Of a DNA stretch of 5,477 bases, positions 1 through 5,477 are shown piece after piece (position 1 is the stretch's first letter; every line of letters starts with the position of its first letter). The stretch lies in the NCBI GenBank assembly GCA_030598075.1, contig JAUVQP010000106.1, positions 1 through 5,477 on the forward strand, given 5' to 3'. The notes under the pieces are model-generated. The model searched no databases. It saw only the letters and a list, made by a program, of their open reading frames with translations, and had not been told where the DNA came from. Position numbers and translations under genes: made by a program. This DNA comes from Miltoncostaeaceae bacterium. Its GTDB lineage: Bacteria > Actinomycetota > Thermoleophilia > Miltoncostaeales > Miltoncostaeaceae.

Positions 1-127
1 ACGGGACCGTGTGCATGAAGATGAAGGCTTCCTGGCCGGGCTCGGCCTGGATGTCGGGGAAGACCTTCTCCTCGACGTCGTAGAGCTCCTGACCTGCAAC
101 GGGCTTCATTCCGTCGATCTTCGCCAC
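1..127 (-). CDS. N-terminal fragment of a small protein, possibly Sll0783/MSMEG_0572 nitrogen-starvation family
   Basis: Read on the minus strand from a GTG at 127, this frame stays open for 42 codons and leaves the window. The product begins MAKIDGMKPVAGQELYDVEE and ends with the residues FIFMHTVP. A good Shine-Dalgarno (AGGAG, 134-138) sits 6 bases upstream of the GTG, which fixes the start and makes this a real gene. The fragment is soluble-looking, acidic and has no signal peptide or membrane segment. The run EEKVFPDI...EPGQ...FMHTVP resembles, from memory, the N-terminus of the Sll0783/MSMEG_0572 family, small DsrE-like proteins linked to nitrogen starvation and to nitrilase (Nit1) clusters. 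That assignment is tentative because only about a quarter of such a protein would be visible. It is divergent from carbamate kinase, so both may share the control region between them. Confidence is high that it is coding and low for the family. Confidence 0.7.
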   Translation of the reverse strand, partial: MAKIDGMKPVAGQELYDVEEKVFPDIQAEPGQEAFIFMHTVP

Positions 128-133
128 GAGACG

Positions 134-138
134 CTCCT
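134..138 (-). promoter_or_regulatory. Ribosome binding site of the minus-strand gene
   Basis: AGGAG on the minus strand, 6 bases before the GTG at 127. It is the clearest Shine-Dalgarno in the window and is what makes the short, edge-truncated reading frame credible. Confidence 0.75.
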
Positions 139-147
139 TTTGTATGG

Positions 148-170
148 CGCTCCCGCACCGTGCGGGAGCG
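148..170. repeat. Perfect 23-nt inverted repeat in the divergent intergenic region
   Basis: Arms CGCTCCCGCA (148-157) and TGCGGGAGCG (161-170) are exact reverse complements, and C158 also pairs with G160, so the whole element is palindromic around C159. It lies 10 bases upstream of the minus-strand ribosome binding site and about 89 bases upstream of the carbamate kinase start. No T-run follows on either strand, so it does not look like an intrinsic terminator. Two readings fit: an operator for a dimeric regulator controlling one or both divergent genes, or a GC-rich hairpin in the leader of the minus-strand mRNA. The motif was not recognised as belonging to a known regulator. Confidence 0.6.
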
Positions 171-190
171 GGGTCAGCTCTGGGGAGTTC

Positions 191-222
191 GTTATCATCG
201 CCCGTTTGGTGGGGAAAACGCA
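191..222. promoter_or_regulatory. Possible promoter area between the divergent genes
   Basis: This is the least GC-rich part of the intergenic region. On the plus strand TTATCAT (192-198) resembles a -10 element, but no good -35 precedes it. On the minus strand TTGCGT (222-217) and GATGAT (199-194) are 17 bases apart and could form a weak promoter for the minus-strand gene, which would place the palindrome at 148-170 inside its leader. All matches are poor, so this is only a suggestion of where transcription may start. Confidence 0.2.
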
Positions 223-245
223 AGCGTCCGCTTCCGGCGTGAGTC

Positions 246-250
246 GAGGA
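246..250 (+). promoter_or_regulatory. Ribosome binding site deciding the carbamate kinase start
   Basis: GAGGA lies 8 bases before the ATG at 259. It overlaps the alternative in-frame ATG at 250, for which it would be too close, so it favours the start at 259. Confidence 0.5.
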
Positions 251-258
251 TGCCAACG

Positions 259-1197
259 ATGAGCGACATCGTCATTCTCGCGGTGGGCGGCAACGCGCTC
301 GCGCCCGCCGGCGGTGGCGAGTACCGCGCAGTCGAAGGGCGGGCGAGAGGCCTGGCCCGAACGGCGGTGTCCCTCCTCGCCGACAACGCCCAGCTCATCA
401 TCGTGCACGGAAATGGCCCTCAGGTCGGAGCGCTCGCGCTGGCCCAGGAGTCGGTGGCGAGCTACGTGCCCCCTCAGCCGCTCTTCGTGCTGTCGGCCAT
501 GACCCAAGGACAGCTCGGGCAGTTGATCTCGCAGGCGCTGGACACGGAGCTCGGGCGCTCCGGGCGCGCGGAGACCGCGGCGGCCCTGGTGACCCACGTC
601 ATCGTCGCCGCGGACGACCCCGCCCTCTCCCGGCCCACAAAGCCGATTGGTCCGTTCTTCTCCGAGGGGCGCGCGAGGCGCTTGGCGGACGCGCGGGGGT
701 GGTCGGTGGCCGAGGACGCGGGCCGAGGCTGGCGGAGGGTCGTTCCCTCGCCCCAGCCGGTCGACATCGTCGAGATCGAGACGATCAAGGAGCTCGTCCG
801 AGGGGGCAGGGTCGTCATCGCGTGCGGAGGCGGGGGCGTGCCGATGGCGCGCGACGGAAACAAGCTTCGCGGCGTGGAAGCGGTCATCGACAAGGACTTC
901 GCGGCAGCCCTGCTCGGCGAGCGGGTCGGGGCCAGCACGCTGCTGCTCCTGACCGGCGTGGACCAGGTCTCCCTTCACTACGGCTCCATGGAGGAGCAGC
1001 GGGCGATCGACACGATGACCGTCGCGGAGGCGCGAGCGTGGATCGATGAGGGTCACTTCCCCGCGGGAAGCATGGGACCGAAGGTGAGCGCGGCGGCCAG
1101 GTTCGTCGAGGCCAGCGACCGCCAGGCGCTGATCACCTCGCTGAAGGCCGCGCCGGAGGCGCTGGCCGGGCTGGCCGGAACGCGCGTCGTGGCGTGA
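259..1197 (+). CDS. arcC: Carbamate kinase
   Basis: A 312-residue cytosolic enzyme of the amino acid kinase fold. The family interconverts carbamoyl phosphate + ADP and carbamate (giving NH3 + CO2) + ATP, usually yielding ATP at the end of arginine, agmatine or ureide breakdown. Family motifs appear in order over the full length: VGGNAL (9-14), HGNGPQVG (50-57), AMTQGQLG (80-87), TKPIGPF (127-133), GRGWRRVVPSP (155-165), ACGGGGVPM (188-196), GVEAVIDKDFAAALL (205-219), PAGSMGPKVSAA (268-279) and ITSL (292-295). The usual LTDVDKV reads LTGVDQV (231-237). Length matches the family norm of about 310. ATG 259 is chosen because the product then begins directly before the first beta strand (MSDIVILAVGGNAL) and has a spaced Shine-Dalgarno; ATG 250 is possible, and the open frame back to 160 is not conserved-looking. 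Its stop overlaps the next gene's GTG by 4 bases, implying translational coupling. No arcA, arcB or agmatine genes are visible, so the source of carbamoyl phosphate is unknown. Confidence 0.95.
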   Translation: MSDIVILAVGGNALAPAGGGEYRAVEGRARGLARTAVSLLADNAQLIIVHGNGPQVGALALAQESVASYVPPQPLFVLSAMTQGQLGQLISQALDTELGRSGRAETAAALVTHVIVAADDPALSRPTKPIGPFFSEGRARRLADARGWSVAEDAGRGWRRVVPSPQPVDIVEIETIKELVRGGRVVIACGGGGVPMARDGNKLRGVEAVIDKDFAAALLGERVGASTLLLLTGVDQVSLHYGSMEEQRAIDTMTVAEARAWIDEGHFPAGSMGPKVSAAARFVEASDRQALITSLKAAPEALAGLAGTRVVA

Positions 1198-2540
1198 GCT
1201 CGCGGTCCGTCCTGACGTGGCGGCCCCCTTCCGGCGAGGGCATGCCGCCGATCTCCAAGCGGGCGCGGGCCGTGCTGTCCGACGCCCAGGGCTTCGGCAA
1301 CTACATGACCTACCGCGACGCCTACCGGATCCTCGGCTGGGACCCCGCGGAGATCTACCGCGACGGCACGATCACGCTGAATCGCGAGGAGTGGGCCGAT
1401 CTCGGCTGGATGGCGAACCACGTCGGACCATCCCCCCGCGTGCTTGACGCCGTGCGCGGGGCCGTGGACGCGCAGCATCTCGGGCCGTACTCGCCGGACC
1501 TCGACGCGGCGCTGCGCGACACGATGGCCGCGCGCCTGCTCGGCCGAGCCCGGGACGAGGAGTTCGAGGTCATCGGAACCGAGGGCGCTCAGGCGGGCGT
1601 GGGCTACGCGGCGCTGACCTGCCTCGATCCTGGCGACGAGGTCATCGCGACGGACCCGGGCTACTTCCACTTCGCCCCCGCCCTTCGCCTGGCGGGCGCG
1701 CGGCCGCGGTTCGTGCCGCTCGGCGAGAGCAACGGCTATCGACTGGACCCAGACGAGGTCCGAGCTGCGCTCACGCCCAAGACCAAGGCGCTGATCGTCT
1801 GCGACCCCGTCAATCCGTTCGGGACGGTCCAGCGGCGCGAGGAACTCGTCGCCCTCGCCGAGCTCTCCGCCGAGCGCCGCCTCGTCCTCATCTCCGACAC
1901 GACCCACTCCGCACACCGGATCGACCCGGAAGCCCGCCACCACTCGCTGGCGAGAATCGCGGCGGACGTGCCCGGAGCCATCGTGCTGGCGTCGAGCGGC
2001 CTCGCGCACGGTTACGGCCTCGCGGGCATGCGCATCGGCGCCCTGGGCGGACCGCCGGAGTTGATTCGCGCCTGCCTCCAGGTGAAGATCGCGACGGTCC
2101 GTCTCAACACGAACCGTCTGGCGCAGGTGGCCGCCGCGGCGGCGTTCGCCGACGAGGAGTGGCAGCGCCGCGGCGAGGAGGTCATTCGCCGTAATCTTGC
2201 GACGCTACGGAAGATCGTGGCGCCCGTGGTCAGCCCTCAGTACGGGTTCAGCTGCGCCGTCGACACGTCCCATGTGAAGGCCAGCGCCCAAGAGCTCACG
2301 GTGGCCCTCTGCAAGCGCCGGGTGGCGGTCTACCCCGGCGACGGACTGGGTGAGGTCGGGGCCACCGCCACCATCAGGATCAACCTCAGCGACCCCGATC
2401 CACGCGCGCTCCGTCGTCTCGCCGCAGCCTGGGACGACGCCGTCGCCGAAGCCGAGAGCCGCGTGTACCGCGATGGGGTGCGCGACTTCTTCCTCGCGAC
2501 GGGCACCGAGCGCGGACGACGGCTCGCCGAGATGATCTGA
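1194..2540 (+). CDS. Aminotransferase class I/II-like protein with His in place of the PLP lysine
   Basis: A 448-residue protein with the fold-type I aminotransferase layout. Visible landmarks are a cofactor-loop-like GTEGAQAG (128-135), LDPGDEVIATDPGY (144-157), DPVNPFGT (204-211, Asn207 matching the conserved Asn of NNPTG), ISDTTH (233-238, Asp235 matching the residue that pairs with the pyridine nitrogen), GMRIG (278-282) and TIRINLS (393-399, Arg395 matching the carboxylate-binding Arg). The segment ASSGLAHGYGLAGMRIG aligns with the usual S-K-x5-G-x-R-x-G, placing His272 where the Schiff-base lysine belongs; no lysine lies nearby. Tyr of the DE(I/V)Y motif is also His (238). Conventional transamination is therefore doubtful. 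It may be a PMP-dependent enzyme, as in ColD where His replaces Lys, or a non-catalytic partner. The GTG start overlaps the carbamate kinase stop; ATG 1242 (residue 17) is an equally plausible start. The substrate is unknown. Confidence 0.88.
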   Translation: MSSRSVLTWRPPSGEGMPPISKRARAVLSDAQGFGNYMTYRDAYRILGWDPAEIYRDGTITLNREEWADLGWMANHVGPSPRVLDAVRGAVDAQHLGPYSPDLDAALRDTMAARLLGRARDEEFEVIGTEGAQAGVGYAALTCLDPGDEVIATDPGYFHFAPALRLAGARPRFVPLGESNGYRLDPDEVRAALTPKTKALIVCDPVNPFGTVQRREELVALAELSAERRLVLISDTTHSAHRIDPEARHHSLARIAADVPGAIVLASSGLAHGYGLAGMRIGALGGPPELIRACLQVKIATVRLNTNRLAQVAAAAAFADEEWQRRGEEVIRRNLATLRKIVAPVVSPQYGFSCAVDTSHVKASAQELTVALCKRRVAVYPGDGLGEVGATATIRINLSDPDPRALRRLAAAWDDAVAEAESRVYRDGVRDFFLATGTERGRRLAEMI

Positions 2541-2564
2541 CATCGGGGGACGGGCCCGCCTTGG

Positions 2565-2570
2565 TACCGT
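2565..2570 (+). promoter_or_regulatory. Possible -10 element for a leaderless PAC2 transcript
   Basis: TACCGT fits the actinobacterial TANNNT -10 pattern and ends 7 bases before the GTG at 2578, the distance expected if transcription begins at the start codon itself. No Shine-Dalgarno is found at a normal distance; the only purine-rich run (GGGGGACGGG, 2545-2554) is about 23 bases away. No -35 is evident. The pattern is short enough to arise by chance. Confidence 0.25.
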
Positions 2571-2577
2571 TGCCCGA

Positions 2578-3459
2578 GTGACCGCCTTACGCTGGGACAA
2601 TCGCCCCGAGGACCTTCGCTCGCCCGTTCTGCTGTTCGCCTTCACCGGGTGGAACGATGCCGGCGAGGCGGCATCCGGCGCGCTCGCGGCGATCGAGGAC
2701 GGCCTCGGCGCGAAACAAGCCGGCGCCATCGACCCCGAGGACTTCTACGACTTCCAGGTCTCGCGGCCGACGATTGACCTGAGCAAGGAGCCCGGCCCGG
2801 CGCTCGGGTGGCCCGAGGTCCGGATCAGCGTCGCCCGACCTGCCAACTCCGACAGCGACCTGATCCTTGTCACGGGCAGCGAGCCGTCCCACCGCTGGCG
2901 CGGCTTCTCGGACCTGATCGTCGACATGGCCAGGGACCTCGGCGTGGACCGCGTCGTCGGCCTCGGGGCGCTTCTGGCCGACATCGCGCACACGCGCGAC
3001 GCACGGCTCACCGCCATCAGCAGCTCGCCGGGCATCATCGAGGGCATGGGTTTTCGCTCCCCCACCTATTCGGGGCCGACGGGGATCGTCGGCGTCATTC
3101 ACACGGCGGCCGGCGCGGCGGGCTTCGATACCGTCTCGCTGTGGGTGCCGGTCCCGCACTACCTGGGCGGCGCTCCCAACCCCAAGGGGGCCCTCGCGCT
3201 CGTGCGCGCGCTCGGGCGGATCGCGGGCGTCAGGATGCCGCTGGCGCGCCTCGAGGAGGCGGTCTTGCGGTACGAGCGCGAGGTCTCGGAGGCGGTGGAG
3301 CACGATCCCGACGCGGGCGCCTTGGTGGAACGGTTGGAGCGCGCCGCCGATCGTGAGGAAGAGCAACTCGACCCCGGCACGATCCCGTCCGGCGACGCGA
3401 TCGCGGACGAGATCCAGGGCTTCCTTCGCCGGCGCGACTCGGAGGCGGGCGGCTCGTGA
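2578..3459 (+). CDS. PAC2 family protein (proteasome assembly chaperone-like)
   Basis: A 293-residue soluble protein recognised as the actinobacterial PAC2 type (COG2047-like, often labelled ATP-grasp superfamily or proteasome assembly chaperone). Supporting motifs are AFTGWNDAGEAAS (21-33), DFYDFQVSRP (55-64), SEPSHRWRGF (101-110), LGALLADIAHTR (129-140), PTYSGPTGIVGVIH (162-175) and WVPVPHYLGGAPNPKGALAL (189-208), followed by a charged, probably helical C-terminal segment (about 222-285) with the family's DPGTIPSGDAIADEI-type stretch. Length agrees with family members. The molecular role of bacterial PAC2 proteins is not settled; homology suggests protein-assembly or chaperone-like binding rather than a defined reaction. 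The GTG start gives the expected N-terminus, begins 37 bases after the aminotransferase homologue and has no nearby Shine-Dalgarno. It sits between two metabolic gene pairs with no obvious functional tie to them, and could be co-transcribed or start its own unit. Confidence 0.92.
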   Translation: MTALRWDNRPEDLRSPVLLFAFTGWNDAGEAASGALAAIEDGLGAKQAGAIDPEDFYDFQVSRPTIDLSKEPGPALGWPEVRISVARPANSDSDLILVTGSEPSHRWRGFSDLIVDMARDLGVDRVVGLGALLADIAHTRDARLTAISSSPGIIEGMGFRSPTYSGPTGIVGVIHTAAGAAGFDTVSLWVPVPHYLGGAPNPKGALALVRALGRIAGVRMPLARLEEAVLRYEREVSEAVEHDPDAGALVERLERAADREEEQLDPGTIPSGDAIADEIQGFLRRRDSEAGGS

Positions 3460-3506
3460 CCGGCGCGGTTCCACCGCCCCCGCCCGGGCGCTGATCGGCG
3501 CCTGCC

Positions 3507-4490
3507 GTGCTCGCCCTCGCCTGGTACTGCCCCTCGGAGGGCGACGGCACGGTCCTCGGCTCGGCCGTGCCGGAGAGACCGCCCGAGCTCGACTACCTCC
3601 GCCGCGTCGTCAGGGCCGCCGAGGCGGCCGGAGCGGCCGAGATCCTGATCCCGACGGGGGCGATTAACGACAGCTTCGCGCCCGATAGCCGGTTCGCCGA
3701 GAGCTGGACGACCGCCTCCGCCCTCGCGGCGAGCACAGAGCGAATCCGGCTCATCGTCGCCGTCAACGCCGGGCCGATCGAGCGGGAGCTCGCTGCCCAT
3801 CAGGCCGAGACGCTCGAGTCCGTCGCCCCGGGACGGATCGCGATCAACCTTGTCGCCGGAGGCGGGCCCGACGACCCGTACGGAGGGCCGAGCCGGGATC
3901 ATGCGGCGCGCTACGCGCGGCTCGGGCGCCTGGCGGACGCGCTTCGACGCCGCTTCGACGGGCCGCTCTACGTGGCAGGCTCGTCCGACGACGCGGTGGC
4001 GCTGGCGCGCCGCGTCGCGAGTGCGTACCTCATGTGGGGCGAGCCTCCCGACACGATCGCGGGGCGTATCGCGGGCGTTCAGAGCGAGGCCGGACGGCCC
4101 ATGAGGTTCGGGCTGCGGATCCACATCATCGCGCGCTCGAGCGACGCCGAGGCCGTCGGGGCGGCCCGCGGGCTGGTCGCGTCGGCCGCGCGGGAGCATC
4201 GCTCCGCAGAGTACGCCGCCTTCGACAGCGTGGGCCAGGCGTCGATGAACGCGCTTCAGACCGACGAGGAGGACTGGGTCGAGCCCGGGCTTTGGGCCGG
4301 AATACGCGCCGTTCGCGGCGGTGCGGGAACGGCGCTGGTCGGCTCCTATGATCGTGTGATCGAGATGCTGCACAGGTATCAGCGGGCGGGCGTGGACTTC
4401 GTCATCGCCTCGGGCTACCCCCATCTGGAGGAGGTCGGCCGCGTCGGCCGCGAGATCTGGAAGCGCCTCTCCGGCGAGCGCGCGGGGTGA
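3507..4490 (+). CDS. LLM-class flavin-dependent monooxygenase, shortened SsuD-like
   Basis: A 327-residue luciferase-like TIM-barrel protein, expected to use FMNH2 from a separate reductase to oxygenate its substrate. It follows alkanesulfonate monooxygenase SsuD through most of its length: WYCPSEGDGTVLG (6-18), LIPTG (47-51), HQAETLESVAPGRIAINLV (98-116), LYVAGSSDDA (154-163), LMWGEPP (175-181), RFGLRIHIIAR (200-210), DSVGQASM (240-247), LWAGIRAVRGGAGTALVG (262-279) and ASGYPHLEE (301-309). SsuD active-site residues Arg226, His228, Arg297 and Tyr331 correspond to Arg204, His206, Arg270 and Tyr304. Cys54 appears replaced (near SRFAESW, 61-67). About 30 residues usually found between the RYE region and the FGGSS strand are missing (ALRRRFDGPLYVAGSSD), and the C-terminus is shorter than SsuD (381 residues). 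The substrate may not be a sulfonate. GTG 3507 is the first start after an in-frame TGA at 3492; no Shine-Dalgarno is apparent. Confidence 0.9.
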   Translation: MLALAWYCPSEGDGTVLGSAVPERPPELDYLRRVVRAAEAAGAAEILIPTGAINDSFAPDSRFAESWTTASALAASTERIRLIVAVNAGPIERELAAHQAETLESVAPGRIAINLVAGGGPDDPYGGPSRDHAARYARLGRLADALRRRFDGPLYVAGSSDDAVALARRVASAYLMWGEPPDTIAGRIAGVQSEAGRPMRFGLRIHIIARSSDAEAVGAARGLVASAAREHRSAEYAAFDSVGQASMNALQTDEEDWVEPGLWAGIRAVRGGAGTALVGSYDRVIEMLHRYQRAGVDFVIASGYPHLEEVGRVGREIWKRLSGERAG

Positions 4491-5477
4491 GCGAGGACCA
4501 CCAGAACCGGCCCCCGGCGGGCGCCGACGTGCTCGCCGCGCGCTTCGGAACCCCGCTCTACGTGGTGGACGGCGAGCGGGCTGCGGCGGCGGCGGCCGAT
4601 TTCCGGAGCGTGTGGGGTCGCGACGTCACGGTGGCCTACTCGCTGAAGTGCAACCCGCTCGTCGGCGTCGTGCGGCGCCTCCACGACGCCGGGTGCGCCG
4701 CCGAGGCCGCGAGCGGGTTCGAGTACCGCATCGCCCGACGAGCCGGCGTTCCCGGCCCGGACATCATCTTCAACGGTCCGCTGAAGCGGCCCGCGGAGCT
4801 ACAGCGGGCGCTCGCCGAGGGTGCCACGATCATCCTCGACGGGCCCGAGCAGGTGCGCGCCCTCTCCGCGTTGGCCGACTCCGCGTCGCCCGAGGCTCGC
4901 GTCGGGCTGCGGGTGACCCCTCCCGACCGAGCCGGAGCCGACCGCTTCGGCCTCCCCGCCCGCATGGTTCCGGCCGCAGCCCGCATGCTGGCCCGGGCGG
5001 GCCTTCCGGTCAGCGGCCTGCATGTGCATCTGGGCGCCTACCAACTGGGACCACTACCGGCGAGCGGTCCGCCGATCCACAGCGTCACGGTGCAATATCC
5101 GCTCCCGGTCGAGCGCTTCGAGCGAGCGGCGCGGCAGCTTCGCGAGATCGGCGACGCCCTCGGCGGCGTGGAGTGGCTCGATCTCGGAGGCGGCTGGCCC
5201 GCCGCACCGGAGCTCGCCCCGTACGCCGAGGCGGCGCGCGCCGCCGTTGGGGCCGCTGTCCCGCGCCTGATCGTGGAAACCGGGCGGGCGCTGGTGCGCG
5301 GTGCAGGGTGGCTCCTGGCGCGGGTCAACGAGCGGCGGGGGCCGGGGGCCGCCGTGCTCGACGTCGGCATCACCCAGATCCCGTGCGTCATGTGGAAGCG
5401 CTCGCCGGTCACGCCGGTCGCTCCCCGCCTCGGGGCGATCCGGCCGACCGATCTCTTCGGCCCTCTGTGCCTGCAGC
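4487..5477 (+). CDS. PLP-dependent fold-type III decarboxylase-like protein (LysA/ODC superfamily), 3' end outside window
   Basis: The frame is open for 330 codons from a GTG that overlaps the monooxygenase stop by 4 bases, and continues past the window. The product is an alanine-racemase-fold amino acid decarboxylase relative. Visible are TPLYVVD (22-28), the PLP-lysine motif VAYSLKCNP (49-57, Lys54), AAEAASGFEYRIA (71-83), IIFNGPLK (93-100), RFGLP (153-157), GLHVHLGAY (177-185), the phosphate-binding LDLGGGW (231-237), ETGRALV (264-270) and GPLC (325-328) carrying the active-site cysteine. The residues after Cys328 are Leu-Gln, not the Glu-Ser of diaminopimelate decarboxylase (GPxCES), and about 15 extra residues follow the HVHLGAY motif. 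A true lysine-biosynthetic LysA is therefore unlikely. A decarboxylase for another amino acid, as in polyamine, siderophore or secondary-metabolite pathways, fits better. Translational coupling to the monooxygenase suggests the two act on the same pathway. The substrate cannot be read from the sequence. Confidence 0.9.
   Translation, partial: MSEDHQNRPPAGADVLAARFGTPLYVVDGERAAAAAADFRSVWGRDVTVAYSLKCNPLVGVVRRLHDAGCAAEAASGFEYRIARRAGVPGPDIIFNGPLKRPAELQRALAEGATIILDGPEQVRALSALADSASPEARVGLRVTPPDRAGADRFGLPARMVPAAARMLARAGLPVSGLHVHLGAYQLGPLPASGPPIHSVTVQYPLPVERFERAARQLREIGDALGGVEWLDLGGGWPAAPELAPYAEAARAAVGAAVPRLIVETGRALVRGAGWLLARVNERRGPGAAVLDVGITQIPCVMWKRSPVTPVAPRLGAIRPTDLFGPLCLQ

Noticed and set aside
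148..170. Palindrome as an intrinsic terminator
   Set aside because: No T-run follows on either strand, and the element lies between divergent gene starts where no gene ends.
160..258. N-terminal extension of carbamate kinase starting at 160
   Set aside because: It would begin inside the palindrome, adds about 33 residues not seen in the family, and a better-spaced Shine-Dalgarno serves the ATG at 259.
106..1056. 316-codon minus-strand open frame opposite carbamate kinase
   Set aside because: Antisense shadow of a full-length conserved enzyme; low-complexity, Arg-rich translation without recognisable motifs.
1053..2009. 318-codon minus-strand open frame opposite the aminotransferase homologue
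   Set aside because: Same reasoning: it overlaps a conserved-fold protein and the translation looks like GC-driven noise.
1980..2045. Missing lysine explained by a frameshift or single base error
   Set aside because: The frame is continuous, flanking motif residues GMRIG are in phase, and Lys to His needs at least two base changes.
2587..3474. 295-codon minus-strand open frame opposite the PAC2 gene
   Set aside because: It covers the PAC2 frame almost exactly and shows no motif; the PAC2 reading is unambiguous.
3487..3502. Short inverted repeat GGCGC/GCGCC before the monooxygenase start
   Set aside because: A 5-bp stem with a 6-base loop is common by chance in this composition; no T-run and no clear role.
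3159..4424. 421-codon minus-strand open frame across the PAC2 end and the monooxygenase
   Set aside because: It is antisense to two clearly recognised genes, its product is Arg/Gly/Pro-rich with no family motif, and long antisense frames are expected at this GC content.
4434..4451. Tandem GTCGGCCGC repeat
   Set aside because: Only two copies, inside the conserved VGRVGRE end of the monooxygenase, so it is explained by coding sequence.
4584..4601. GCG-rich run
   Set aside because: It encodes an alanine stretch in the decarboxylase N-terminal domain and is ordinary for a GC-rich genome.

Overview
The window is very GC-rich and densely coding. Four complete plus-strand genes and the start of a fifth lie head to tail with gaps of 47 bases or less. 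At the left edge a divergent minus-strand gene begins and runs off the window. GTG starts dominate, two gene pairs overlap by 4 bases (GTGA), and one protein belongs to the PAC2 family (ATP-grasp/proteasome-assembly-chaperone-like) in the form typical of Actinomycetota. Together these suggest a high-GC actinobacterium, possibly from a poorly cultured lineage. This is inferred from composition and gene type; no rRNA or other marker is present.

Layout: (1) bases 1-127, minus strand, are the first 42 codons of a small protein tentatively assigned to the Sll0783/MSMEG_0572 nitrogen-starvation family. (2) Bases 128-258 are a divergent intergenic region holding a perfect 23-nt palindrome. (3) 259-1197 encodes a full-length carbamate kinase. 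(4) 1194-2540 encodes a fold-type I aminotransferase-like protein in which His272 stands where the PLP-binding lysine should be. (5) 2578-3459 is a PAC2-family protein whose GTG may be a leaderless start. (6) 3507-4490 is a shortened SsuD-like flavin-dependent monooxygenase. (7) 4487 to the window end is a PLP-dependent fold-type III decarboxylase-like protein (LysA/ODC superfamily), cut off by the window edge and overlapping the monooxygenase by 4 bases.

The five plus-strand genes could be one transcription unit, with two tightly coupled pairs (carbamate kinase + His-type aminotransferase homologue; monooxygenase + decarboxylase) and PAC2 between them. The content points to nitrogen or amino-acid metabolism: carbamoyl phosphate turnover, two PLP-fold proteins and an FMNH2-type oxygenase. 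No complete known pathway can be read from it; arginine deiminase and ornithine carbamoyltransferase are absent from the window. The strongest oddity is the lysine-less aminotransferase homologue, followed by the non-LysA end of the decarboxylase and the internal deletion in the monooxygenase. No RNA genes, mobile elements, CRISPR arrays or convincing terminators were seen.
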